Shown piece by piece: positions 25,489 to 33,599 of a stretch of DNA of 64,000 bases (position 1 is its first letter; every line of letters starts with the position of its first letter). This DNA is from Streptomyces caelestis. Lineage in GTDB: Bacteria; Actinomycetota; Actinomycetes; Streptomycetales; Streptomycetaceae. The notes under the pieces were generated by a model that ran no database searches, had not been told where the DNA came from, and saw only the letters and a list, made by a program, of their open reading frames with translations. The stretch spans positions 62,001 to 126,000 of the forward strand of contig NZ_LGCN01000096.1 of NCBI RefSeq assembly GCF_001279005.1, written 5' to 3'. The position numbers and the translations under genes are program-made.

Positions 25489-26301
25489 ATGTCCCAGCCC
25501 GCCAAGTCCGCACGTACACCCGCCACGACCGAGCCGCCGGAAAGCTCCGCAGGCTCCCGTGCCGCCGCCCAGCGGCTCAAAATGCGCCGGGAACTGGCGG
25601 CCGCCGCGATGGAGCTGTTCGCGACCAAGGGGTACGAGGCGACCACCGTCGACGAGATCGCGGCCGCCGCCGGGGTCGCCCGCCGCACCTTCTTCCGCCA
25701 CTTCCGCTCCAAGGAGGAGGCGATCTTCCCCGACCACGACGACACCCTGGTGCGCGCCGAGGCGGTGCTCAACGCCGCCCCCGCGCACGAGCATCCGCTC
25801 GACACGGTGTGCCGCGGCATCAAGGAGGTCATGAGGATGTACGCGGCGCGGCCGGAGATCTCCGTCGCCCGCTACCAGCTGACGCGCGAGGTGCCCACCC
25901 TGCGCGAGGCGGAGATCGCGTCGGTGGCGCGGTACGAGCGCCTGTTCACCCGCTATCTGCTCGGTCACTTCGACGAGCACGCGCACGACGACGACGCGGG
26001 CGACGACCCGCTGCTGGCGGAGGTCGCCGCGTCCGCCGTGGTCACCGCGCACAACCACGTGCTGCGGCGCTGGCTGCGGGCCGACGGGCAGGGCGACGTG
26101 GAGGCCGAGCTGGACCACGCCTTCGCGATCGTCCGCAAGACCTTCGGCAGCGGGATCATGGCGGGCCGGCGCACCGCGCCGCCGAAGCCGCCGGCCGCCA
26201 CGGCGTCCGCGCACGGCGAGGTCCTGGTGACGGTCGCCCACGTGGACGCCCCGCTGGACGAGGTGATGCGGACCATCGAGCAGGCGCTCAAGGAGCGCTG
26301 A
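25489..26301 (+). CDS. TetR family transcriptional regulator
   Basis: A 270-residue regulator. The N-terminal helix-turn-helix is at about residues 33-80: LAAAAMELFATKGYEATTVDEIAAAAGVARRTFFRHFRSK split as usual around the recognition helix (GVARRTFFRHF). The ligand domain is helical, followed by a longer Ala/Pro tail of about 50 residues. ATG 25489 is preferred; ATG 25471 would add six residues. It lies between the dehydrogenase and the ccr operon and is followed by a strong terminator, so it is the obvious candidate to bind the ccr promoter inverted repeat. This target is inferred. Confidence 0.88.
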   Translation: MSQPAKSARTPATTEPPESSAGSRAAAQRLKMRRELAAAAMELFATKGYEATTVDEIAAAAGVARRTFFRHFRSKEEAIFPDHDDTLVRAEAVLNAAPAHEHPLDTVCRGIKEVMRMYAARPEISVARYQLTREVPTLREAEIASVARYERLFTRYLLGHFDEHAHDDDAGDDPLLAEVAASAVVTAHNHVLRRWLRADGQGDVEAELDHAFAIVRKTFGSGIMAGRRTAPPKPPAATASAHGEVLVTVAHVDAPLDEVMRTIEQALKER

Positions 26302-26345
26302 ACCGCCGCCGAGGAGCACGGAACAGCCTGCTCGCCGCTGTGATG

Positions 26346-26372
26346 ACGGCCACCCCACCGGGTGGCCGTTTT
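26346..26372 (+). terminator. Rho-independent terminator after the TetR gene
   Basis: Perfect 10-bp stem (acggccaccc / gggtggccgt) with a cacc loop and a TTTT run (26369-26372). It lies 44 bp after the regulator stop and insulates the ccr promoter. Confidence 0.88.
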
Positions 26373-26466
26373 GCCATGTCAGGGGCGCTTTTCCCACCTG
26401 TCTCCGGGCCGTTTCGATCGATCATCGCTCATCTGATGGGTAAAGATTTCACCTGAGCCAAGGTTC

Positions 26467-26503
26467 TGGCACGCAGTGCCTTGCCGGATGACACGGCGTG
26501 CCA
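26467..26503. promoter_or_regulatory. Inverted-repeat operator straddling the ccr promoter
   Basis: Half-sites tggcacgc (26467-26474) and gcgtgcca (26496-26503) are exact inverse complements, 21 bases apart. They enclose the -35 hexamer, and the right arm touches the -10 hexamer. A protein bound here would block RNA polymerase. An inner ggcac-gca-gtgcc repeat overlaps the left arm. Confidence 0.6.
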
Positions 26504-26509
26504 TACGTT
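26481..26509 (+). promoter_or_regulatory. Predicted sigma-70-like promoter of the ccr operon
   Basis: TTGCCG (26481-26486) and TACGTT (26504-26509) are separated by 17 bp, matching the TTGAC/TAnnnT consensus of HrdB-type promoters. The leader to the ccr start is about 190 nt. No other promoter-like pair was seen in the 403-bp gap between the TetR gene and ccr. Confidence 0.6.
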
Positions 26510-26704
26510 GAAGGTGTCCGGGCGAGTCCCGGCGGGCCCGCCGCCCGCACGCCCGGACGCCTGCGTCACAGGCAACCTCCCGCGCACACCAAGCGCCGCC
26601 GAAGCACCACCGCCGGACCGACGGCATCCCCCGACCCCTCAGCAGCACACCGACGTACCCCTCAGCGCCCCTCCCTCAGGGCGCTCACCGCCGGAGGCAA
26701 CACC

Positions 26705-28048
26705 GTGACCGTGAAGGACATCCTGGCCGCGATCCAGTCGCCCGACTCCACGTCGGAGGACTTCGCCGCCCTGCCGCTCCCCGAGTCGTACCGCGCGATC
26801 ACCGTGCACAAGGACGAGACGGAGATGTTCGCGGGCCTCGAGACCCGCGACAAGGACCCCCGCAAGTCGATCCACCTCGACGACGTGCCGGTGCCCGAAC
26901 TGGGCCCGGGCGAGGCCCTGGTGGCCGTCATGGCCTCCTCGGTCAACTACAACTCGGTGTGGACCTCGATCTTCGAGCCGCTGTCGACGTTCGGCTTCCT
27001 GGAGCGCTACGGCAGGCTCAGCGAGCTCACCAAGCGCCACGACCTGCCGTACCACATCATCGGCTCCGACCTCGCGGGCGTGGTGCTGCGCACCGGCCCC
27101 GGCGTCAACGCCTGGCGGCCCGGCGACGAGGTCGTCGCCCACTGCCTCTCCGTCGAGCTGGAGTCGTCCGACGGCCACAACGACACGATGCTCGACCCCG
27201 AGCAGCGCATCTGGGGCTTCGAGACCAACTTCGGCGGCCTGGCGGAGCTCGCACTGGTGAAGTCCAACCAGCTGATGCCGAAGCCGGACCACCTCAGCTG
27301 GGAGGAGGCCGCCGCGCCGGGCCTGGTCAACTCCACCGCCTACCGGCAGCTGGTGTCCCGCAACGGCGCCGGCATGAAGCAGGGCGACAACGTCCTCATC
27401 TGGGGCGCGAGCGGCGGACTCGGCTCCTACGCCACCCAGTTCGCGCTGGCCGGCGGCGCCAACCCGATCTGCGTCGTCTCCAGCGACCAGAAGGCGGACA
27501 TCTGCCGGTCGATGGGGGCCGAGGCGATCATCGACCGCAACGCCGAGGGCTACCGGTTCTGGAAGGACGAGAACACCCAGGACCCGAAGGAGTGGAAGCG
27601 CTTCGGCAAGCGCATCCGCGAGCTCACCGGCGGCGAGGACATCGACATCGTCTTCGAGCACCCCGGCCGCGAGACCTTCGGCGCCTCGGTCTTCGTCACC
27701 CGCAAGGGCGGCACCATCACCACCTGCGCGTCGACCTCGGGCTATATGCACGAGTACGACAACCGCTACCTGTGGATGTCCCTGAAGCGCATCATCGGCT
27801 CGCACTTCGCCAACTACCGCGAGGCCTGGGAGGCCAACCGGCTGATCGCGAAGGGCAGGATCCACCCGACCCTGTCGAAGGTGTACCCCCTGGAGGACAC
27901 CGGCCAGGCCGCCCACGACGTGCACCGCAACGCGCACCAGGGCAAGGTCGGCGTGCTGTGCATGGCGCCCGAGGAGGGCCTGGGCGTGCGCGACCGCGAG
28001 AAGCGCGCGCAGCACATCGACGCCATCAACCGCTTCCGGAACATCTGA
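26705..28048 (+). CDS. ccr: Crotonyl-CoA carboxylase/reductase
   Basis: A 447-residue member of the medium-chain dehydrogenase/reductase family that reductively carboxylates crotonyl-CoA with NADPH and CO2 to (2S)-ethylmalonyl-CoA. GTG 26705 follows GGAGG at the expected distance. Seen in order: YRAITVHKDETEMFAGL, VMASSVNYNSVWTSIFEP, HIIGSDLAGVVLRTG, the NADPH site LIWGASGGLGSYATQFA, then DIDIVFEHPGRETFGASVF, all characteristic of Ccr and absent from simple quinone reductases. First gene of a five-gene operon for the ethylmalonyl-CoA pathway. Its product is also a polyketide extender unit precursor. Confidence 0.96.
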   Translation: MTVKDILAAIQSPDSTSEDFAALPLPESYRAITVHKDETEMFAGLETRDKDPRKSIHLDDVPVPELGPGEALVAVMASSVNYNSVWTSIFEPLSTFGFLERYGRLSELTKRHDLPYHIIGSDLAGVVLRTGPGVNAWRPGDEVVAHCLSVELESSDGHNDTMLDPEQRIWGFETNFGGLAELALVKSNQLMPKPDHLSWEEAAAPGLVNSTAYRQLVSRNGAGMKQGDNVLIWGASGGLGSYATQFALAGGANPICVVSSDQKADICRSMGAEAIIDRNAEGYRFWKDENTQDPKEWKRFGKRIRELTGGEDIDIVFEHPGRETFGASVFVTRKGGTITTCASTSGYMHEYDNRYLWMSLKRIIGSHFANYREAWEANRLIAKGRIHPTLSKVYPLEDTGQAAHDVHRNAHQGKVGVLCMAPEEGLGVRDREKRAQHIDAINRFRNI

Positions 28049-28058
28049 GGGCAGTTCG

Positions 28059-30086
28059 ATGACAGAGCGTCAGAAGGACCGTCCGTGGCTCATGCGGACC
28101 TACGCCGGCCACTCCACGGCCGAGGCGTCCAACGAGCTGTACCGGCGCAACCTCGCCAAGGGCCAGACCGGTCTGTCGGTCGCGTTCGACCTGCCGACCC
28201 AGACCGGGTACGACTCCGACCACGTCCTCGCCCGCGGCGAGGTCGGCCGGGTCGGCGTGCCGGTCGCGCACCTCGGTGACATGCGCCGGCTGTTCCAGGA
28301 CATCCCCCTGGAGCAGATGAACACCTCGATGACGATCAACGCCACCGCCATGTGGCTGCTGGCGCTCTACCAGGTCGTCGCCGAGGAGCAGGGCGCGGAC
28401 ATCACCCGGCTCCAGGGCACGACCCAGAACGACATCGTGAAGGAGTACCTGTCCCGGGGGACGCACGTCTTCCCGCCGGGCCCGTCGCTCCGCCTCACGA
28501 CGGACATGATCGCGTACACGGTCTCCCGCATCCCGAAGTGGAACCCGATCAACATCTGCAGCTACCACCTGCAGGAGGCCGGGGCCACGCCGGTGCAGGA
28601 GATCGCGTACGCGATGTCCACCGCGGTCGCCGTGCTCGACGCGGTGCGCGACAGCGGCCAGGTGCCGCAGGAGCGCATGGGCGACGTGGTCGGCCGCATC
28701 TCCTTCTTCGTCAACGCGGGAGTCCGCTTCGTCGAGGAGATGTGCAAGATGCGCGCCTTCGGCCGCATCTGGGACCGGGTCACCCGCGAGCGGTACGGCA
28801 TCGAGGACCCCCGGCACCGCCGCTTCCGCTACGGCGTCCAGGTCAACTCCCTCGGGCTGACCGAGGCGCAGCCGGAGAACAACGTCCAGCGGATCGTGCT
28901 GGAGATGCTGGCCGTCACCCTCTCCAAGGACGCCCGCGCGCGTGCCGTGCAGCTGCCGGCCTGGAACGAGGCCCTGGGCCTGCCCCGCCCCTGGGACCAG
29001 CAGTGGTCGCTGCGCATCCAGCAGGTCCTGGCGTACGAGAGCGACCTGCTGGAGTACGACGACATCTTCGAGGGGTCGAAGGTGATCGAGGCGAAGGTCG
29101 AGGAACTGGTCGCTGAGGCGACGGCGGAGATCGAGCGGATCCAGGAGATGGGCGGCGCGCTGGCCGCCGTCGAGTCCGGCTACCTCAAGTCGCAGCTGGT
29201 CGCCTCGCACGCCGAGCGGCGGGCCCGGATCGAGTCGGGCGAGGAGAAGATCATCGGTGTCAACGCCTTCGAGGGCACCGAGCCCAACCCGCTGACCGCC
29301 GACCTGGACACCGCGATCCAGACGGTCGACCCCGCGGTGGAGGCCCGGGTCGTCGCCTCGCTGCGGAACTGGCGCGACACCCGCTACCAGCCGCCCTTCA
29401 ACCACCCGCGCCCCTGCAAGGCGCTGGAGAAGCTGAAGGAGGCCGCGAAGGGCACCGACAACCTCATGGAGGCCACCCTGGAGTGCGCCCGCGCCGGCGT
29501 CACGACCGGCGAGTGGGCCGGGGCGCTGCGCGAGGTGTTCGGCGAGTTCCGGGCGCCGACCGGCGTCTCCTCCGCCCCGGTGGCGGTCGCCGCCGAGGAG
29601 GGCTCGGCCCTGTCGGAGGTCCGCCGCAAGGTGGAACGGACGGCCGGGGACCTCGGCGTCGGCAAGCTGCGCTTCCTGGTCGGCAAGCCGGGCCTGGACG
29701 GGCATTCCAACGGCGCCGAGCAGATCGCCGTGCGGGCCCGCGACGCCGGGTTCGAGGTGGTCTACCAGGGCATCCGGCTCACCCCGGAGCAGATCGTGGA
29801 CGCCGCTCTCGCCGAGGACGTGCACGCGGTGGGCCTGTCCGTCCTCTCCGGCTCGCACGCCCAGCTGGTGCCGGACGTGCTCGAACGGCTCCGTGTGGCC
29901 GGTGCCACGGATATACCGGTGATCGCCGGTGGCATCATCCCCAGCGGTGACGCCGAACAGCTGCGGGCCGCCGGAGTGGCCGCGGTCTTCACCCCGAAGG
30001 ACTTCGACATCACCGGGATCATCGGCCGCATCGTCGACGAGATCCGCACAGCGAACAAGCTCGACCCCCTGGAGGTCCCCGCATGA
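28059..30086 (+). CDS. meaA: Coenzyme B12-dependent ethylmalonyl-CoA mutase (MeaA)
   Basis: A 675-residue mutase rearranging (2R)-ethylmalonyl-CoA to (2S)-methylsuccinyl-CoA. Residues about 1-520 form the acyl-CoA-binding barrel (AFDLPTQTGYDSDH, GTTQNDIVKEYLSRGT, NICSYHLQEAG, NTLG-like QVNSLGLTEAQPENN). The C-terminal cobalamin domain begins near residue 530 and has KPGLDGHSNGAEQ, the DxHxxG motif that supplies the axial histidine. Single-polypeptide form, distinct from the heterodimeric methylmalonyl-CoA mutase. It starts 10 bp after ccr, and the mcl start overlaps its stop. Relatives include isobutyryl-CoA mutases, but the context decides for MeaA. Confidence 0.95.
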   Translation: MTERQKDRPWLMRTYAGHSTAEASNELYRRNLAKGQTGLSVAFDLPTQTGYDSDHVLARGEVGRVGVPVAHLGDMRRLFQDIPLEQMNTSMTINATAMWLLALYQVVAEEQGADITRLQGTTQNDIVKEYLSRGTHVFPPGPSLRLTTDMIAYTVSRIPKWNPINICSYHLQEAGATPVQEIAYAMSTAVAVLDAVRDSGQVPQERMGDVVGRISFFVNAGVRFVEEMCKMRAFGRIWDRVTRERYGIEDPRHRRFRYGVQVNSLGLTEAQPENNVQRIVLEMLAVTLSKDARARAVQLPAWNEALGLPRPWDQQWSLRIQQVLAYESDLLEYDDIFEGSKVIEAKVEELVAEATAEIERIQEMGGALAAVESGYLKSQLVASHAERRARIESGEEKIIGVNAFEGTEPNPLTADLDTAIQTVDPAVEARVVASLRNWRDTRYQPPFNHPRPCKALEKLKEAAKGTDNLMEATLECARAGVTTGEWAGALREVFGEFRAPTGVSSAPVAVAAEEGSALSEVRRKVERTAGDLGVGKLRFLVGKPGLDGHSNGAEQIAVRARDAGFEVVYQGIRLTPEQIVDAALAEDVHAVGLSVLSGSHAQLVPDVLERLRVAGATDIPVIAGGIIPSGDAEQLRAAGVAAVFTPKDFDITGIIGRIVDEIRTANKLDPLEVPA

Positions 30087-31045
30087 CGACCGTCAACCGC
30101 CTTCGCCCCCGCCGCTCCTGCCTGGCGGTCCCGGGAAGCAACCCGCGCTTCCTGGAGAAGGCGCAGGGCCTCCCGGCGGACCAGGTCTTCCTGGACCTGG
30201 AGGACGCCTGCGCGCCGCTCGCCAAGCCCGAGGCGCGGCACACCATCGTGAAGTTCCTCAACGAGGGCGACTGGACCGGCAAGACCCGCGTCGTGCGCGT
30301 CAACGACTGGACCACCGAGTGGACGTACCGGGACGTCGTGACGGTCGTCGAGGGCGCCGGCCCGAACCTCGACTGCATCATGCTGCCGAAGGTCCAGGAC
30401 GCCCAGCAGATCGTGGCGCTGGACCTGCTGCTGACCCAGATCGAGAAGACCATGGGCTTCGAGGTCGGCCGGATCGGCATCGAGGCGCAGATCGAGAACG
30501 CCCGCGGCCTGAACAACGTCAACGAGATCGCGCAGGCCTCCCCGCGCGTCGAGACCATCATCTTCGGCCCGGCCGACTTCATGGCGTCCATCAACATGAA
30601 GTCGCTGGTCGTGGGCGAGCAGCCGCCCGGCTACCCGGCGGACGCCTACCACTACATCCTGATGAAGATCCTGATGGCCGCCCGCGCCAACGACCTCCAG
30701 GCGATCGACGGCCCCTACCTGCAGATCCGCAACGTGGACGGCTACCGCGAGGTCGCGCGGCGCGCCGCCGCCCTCGGCTTCGACGGCAAGTGGGTGCTGC
30801 ACCCGGGCCAGGTCGAGGCGTCCAACGAGATCTTCTCGCCCTCGCAGGAGGACTACGACCACGCCGAGCTGATCCTGGACGCGTACGACTACTACACCTC
30901 CGAGGCGGGCGGCAAGAAGGGCTCCGCGATGCTCGGCGACGAGATGATCGACGAGGCCAGCCGCAAGATGGCGCTGGTCGTCTCGGGCAAGGGACGCGCC
31001 GCCGGCATGCGGCGCACCAGCAAGTTCGAGATCCCGGAGGGCTGA
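30083..31045 (+). CDS. mcl: HpcH/HpaI-CitE family lyase, probable beta-methylmalyl-CoA/malyl-CoA lyase
   Basis: A 320-residue TIM-barrel lyase. Magnesium and substrate motifs of the CitE/Mcl family are present: RSCLAVPGSNPRFLEKA, VFLDLEDACAPLAK (metal-binding Glu and Asp), IMLPKVQDAQQI, GIEAQIENARGLNN, GPADFMASINM and KWVLHPGQVEASNEIFSPS. In this operon the expected reaction is cleavage of (2R,3S)-beta-methylmalyl-CoA to glyoxylate and propionyl-CoA, with possible malyl-CoA lyase activity. Its ATG overlaps the meaA stop by 4 bp, and mch starts 5 bp after its stop. Confidence 0.92.
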   Translation: MTTVNRLRPRRSCLAVPGSNPRFLEKAQGLPADQVFLDLEDACAPLAKPEARHTIVKFLNEGDWTGKTRVVRVNDWTTEWTYRDVVTVVEGAGPNLDCIMLPKVQDAQQIVALDLLLTQIEKTMGFEVGRIGIEAQIENARGLNNVNEIAQASPRVETIIFGPADFMASINMKSLVVGEQPPGYPADAYHYILMKILMAARANDLQAIDGPYLQIRNVDGYREVARRAAALGFDGKWVLHPGQVEASNEIFSPSQEDYDHAELILDAYDYYTSEAGGKKGSAMLGDEMIDEASRKMALVVSGKGRAAGMRRTSKFEIPEG

Positions 31046-31050
31046 GCGCC

Positions 31051-31563
31051 ATGCAGTTCGGACGCACCTACGAGGAGTTCGAGGTCGGGGCGGTGTACAA
31101 GCACTGGCCGGGCAAGACGGTCACCGAGTACGACGACCACCTGTTCTGTCTCCTCACGATGAACCACCACCCGCTCCACATGGACAGCAACTACGCCGAG
31201 AGGACGACGGACTTCGGCAGGAACGTGGTGGTGGGCAACTACGTCTACTCGCTCCTTCTCGGCATGTCGGTGCCGGACGTCTCCGGCAAGGCGATCGCCA
31301 ACCTGGAGATCGAGTCGCTCAGGCACGTGGCGCCGACCTTCCACGGCGACACGGTCTACGGCCAGACGACCGTGCTCGACAAGTGGCCGTCGAAGTCGAA
31401 GAACGACCGCGGGATCGTCCACGTCGAGACCAGGGGCTACAAGCAGGACGGGACCCTGGTCTGCGTGTTCCGCCGCAAGGTGATGGTGCCGACCGAGACG
31501 TACGTCAAGGAGCGCGGCGGCGAGCAGCCCGGCCGCCCCGAGCTGAAGGAACAGGGGAAGTAA
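31051..31563 (+). CDS. mch: MaoC-like mesaconyl-CoA hydratase
   Basis: A 170-residue hot-dog fold enoyl-CoA hydratase. The MaoC hydratase motif is seen around TVTEYDDHLFCLLTMNHHPLH, followed by YAERTTDFGRNVVVGNYVYSL and a core strand VAPTFHGDTVYGQTTV. Hydration of mesaconyl-CoA to beta-methylmalyl-CoA is the missing step between the acyl-CoA dehydrogenase and Mcl encoded beside it. Rhodobacter Mch is a double hot-dog protein of about 340 residues, so this is the half-length actinobacterial type, presumably a dimer. It lies 5 bp after mcl and 3 bp before the dehydrogenase. Confidence 0.88.
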   Translation: MQFGRTYEEFEVGAVYKHWPGKTVTEYDDHLFCLLTMNHHPLHMDSNYAERTTDFGRNVVVGNYVYSLLLGMSVPDVSGKAIANLEIESLRHVAPTFHGDTVYGQTTVLDKWPSKSKNDRGIVHVETRGYKQDGTLVCVFRRKVMVPTETYVKERGGEQPGRPELKEQGK

Positions 31564-31566
31564 GCG

Positions 31567-32772
31567 ATGGCCCGTCTCGCCCGGACCGCCGGTCTGACCG
31601 ACGTCCAGCAGGAGATCCTCTCCACCGTCCGCGACTTCGTGGACAAGGAGATCATCCCGGTCGCCACCGAGCTGGAGCACCGCGACGAGTACCCGCAGCA
31701 GATCGTCGACGGCCTCAGGGAACTCGGTCTCTTCGGCCTGATGATCCCCGAGGAGTACGGAGGTCTGGGCGAGTCGCTCCTGACCTACGCCCTGTGCGTG
31801 GAGGAGATCGCCCGCGGCTGGATGTCGGTCTCCGGCATCATCAACACGCACTTCATCGTGGCGTACATGCTCAAGCAGCACGGCACGCAGGAGCAGAAGG
31901 ACCACTTCCTGCCGAGGATGGCGGCCGGCGACGTCCGGGGCGCCTTCTCGATGTCGGAGCCGGGCCTCGGCTCCGATGTGTCGGCGATCACGTCGAAGGC
32001 GGTGAAGGACGGCGAGGAGTACGTCCTGAACGGCCAGAAGATGTGGCTGACGAACGGCGGCACGTCGTCACTGGTGGCCGTTCTGGTGCGGAGTGACGAA
32101 GGACACCCCGAGGGCACCGCGCCCCACAGGTCGATGACCACCTTCCTGGTGGAGAAGGAACCGGGCTTCGGCGAGGTCCGCCCCGGCCTGACCATCCCCG
32201 GCAAGATCGACAAGATGGGCTACAAGGGGGTCGACACGACCGAGCTCATCATGGACGACCTGCGGATTCCCGCCGATCGGGTGCTCGGCGGGACCACCGG
32301 CCGAGGTTTTTACCAAATGATGGACGGGGTCGAGGTGGGCCGCGTCAATGTGGCGGCGCGTGGTTGCGGGGTCGCTCAGCGTGCCTTCGAGCTCGGCGTC
32401 CGGTACGCCCAGCAGCGTCATACTTTCGGCAAGCCGATCGCCCGGCACCAGGCCATCCAGTTCAAGCTGGCCGAGATGGCTACCAAGGTGGAGGCCGCGC
32501 ATGCCATGATGGTGAACGCGGCGCGCAAAAAGGACTCCGGGGAGCGAAACGACCTCGAGGCAGGGATGGCGAAGTACCTCGCCTCCGAATACTGCAAGGA
32601 GGTCGTGGAGGACGCCTTCCGGATCCACGGCGGCTACGGCTTCTCCAAGGAGTACGAGATCGAGCGCCTCTACCGGGAGGCGCCGATGCTGCTGATCGGT
32701 GAAGGCACCGCCGAGATCCAGAAAATGATCATCGGCCGCCGACTGCTCGAAGAGTATCGATTCCAGGGCTAG
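31567..32772 (+). CDS. mcd: Acyl-CoA dehydrogenase, probable methylsuccinyl-CoA dehydrogenase
   Basis: A 401-residue FAD acyl-CoA dehydrogenase. Standard signatures are AFSMSEPGLGSDVSAITSKA (near residue 120), WLTNGG, RYAQQRHTFGKPIARHQAIQ, IHGGYGFSKEYEIERLYREA and the catalytic glutamate in IGEGTAEIQKMIIGRR. In this operon the expected substrate is (2S)-methylsuccinyl-CoA, giving mesaconyl-CoA. Alphaproteobacterial Mcd is about 550 residues with an N-terminal extension; this shorter form lacks it, so specificity rests on operon context. It is the final gene, followed by a hairpin. Confidence 0.85.
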   Translation: MARLARTAGLTDVQQEILSTVRDFVDKEIIPVATELEHRDEYPQQIVDGLRELGLFGLMIPEEYGGLGESLLTYALCVEEIARGWMSVSGIINTHFIVAYMLKQHGTQEQKDHFLPRMAAGDVRGAFSMSEPGLGSDVSAITSKAVKDGEEYVLNGQKMWLTNGGTSSLVAVLVRSDEGHPEGTAPHRSMTTFLVEKEPGFGEVRPGLTIPGKIDKMGYKGVDTTELIMDDLRIPADRVLGGTTGRGFYQMMDGVEVGRVNVAARGCGVAQRAFELGVRYAQQRHTFGKPIARHQAIQFKLAEMATKVEAAHAMMVNAARKKDSGERNDLEAGMAKYLASEYCKEVVEDAFRIHGGYGFSKEYEIERLYREAPMLLIGEGTAEIQKMIIGRRLLEEYRFQG

Positions 32773-32780
32773 ATGTCCGG

Positions 32781-32821
32781 ATACGGGGTGTTTTCTTGGA
32801 GAAGATGATCACACCCCGTAT
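32781..32821 (+). terminator. Long-loop hairpin after the ethylmalonyl-CoA operon
   Basis: An 11-bp perfect stem (atacggggtgt / acaccccgtat) with a 19-base loop lies 9 bp after the mcd stop. There is no T-run after the right arm. It may stabilise the 3' end of the operon mRNA or reduce read-through into psd. Confidence 0.5.
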
Positions 32822-32942
32822 GCACTCTTCGGCCGCCGACTCGGCTGACTGGCTTACCCAGTTACGGCTCGGAACCGCTACGATCGCCGGAAAGCCGCCG
32901 TCCCCCGCAAGTGCGCGGCATCATCCGCTACGAAGGTCATCC

Positions 32943-33599
32943 ATGCCCCACAGCCAAACCTCTGCACACCGCGACAGCCTCGCCGGCGTACGCCTCGCGC
33001 GCGGAGCATCGCCGTGGCTTCTGCCGACCGTCGCCACCGCAGCCGTCAGTCTGCTCCGCTCCCGCCGCTCGGGTGCCGCCAAGGCCGTCGCCGTCCCCGC
33101 CACCGCCCTGGCGGCGGGGATGCTGTGGTTCTTCCGCGACCCCGAGCGTGAGATCGCCCAGGGCAGGGTCATCTCGCCCGCCGACGGTGTGGTGCAGAGC
33201 ATCATGCCGTGGAAGGACGGCCGTACCCGCGTCGCCATCTTCATGAGCCCGCTCAACGTCCACGTGAACCGGGCCCCGCTGTCCGGCACGGTGACGTCGG
33301 TCGAGCACATCCCCGGTGGCTTCGTTCCCGCCTTCAACAAGGAGAGCGAGAACAACGAGCGCGTCGTGTGGCACTTCGACACCGAGCTCGGCGACATCGA
33401 GATGATCCAGATCGCCGGCGCGGTGGCCCGCCGCATCGTCCCCTACGTGCCCCAGGGCACCAAGGTCGAGCAGGGCGAGCGCATCGGTCTGATCCGCTTC
33501 GGCTCACGCGTCGACGTCTACCTGCCCGAGGGCGTGGAGGTGGCCGTCGAGGTCGGCCAGAAGACCGTGGCGGGGGTGACTCGCATTGACCGTGGTTGA
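32943..33599 (+). CDS. psd: Phosphatidylserine decarboxylase
   Basis: A 218-residue proenzyme of the shorter type (archaeal/actinobacterial). It decarboxylates phosphatidylserine to phosphatidylethanolamine at the membrane. ATG 32943 is chosen; upstream in-frame codons are not conserved-looking. An N-terminal hydrophobic segment (VAVPATALAAGMLWFF) is followed by VISPADGVVQSI, FMSPLNVHVNRAP and the self-cleavage site in RFGSRVDVYLP, where the Gly-Ser bond splits to make the pyruvoyl group. A -10-like TACGAT (32879-32884) lies upstream. Its stop overlaps the pssA start region. Confidence 0.93.
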   Translation: MPHSQTSAHRDSLAGVRLARGASPWLLPTVATAAVSLLRSRRSGAAKAVAVPATALAAGMLWFFRDPEREIAQGRVISPADGVVQSIMPWKDGRTRVAIFMSPLNVHVNRAPLSGTVTSVEHIPGGFVPAFNKESENNERVVWHFDTELGDIEMIQIAGAVARRIVPYVPQGTKVEQGERIGLIRFGSRVDVYLPEGVEVAVEVGQKTVAGVTRIDRG

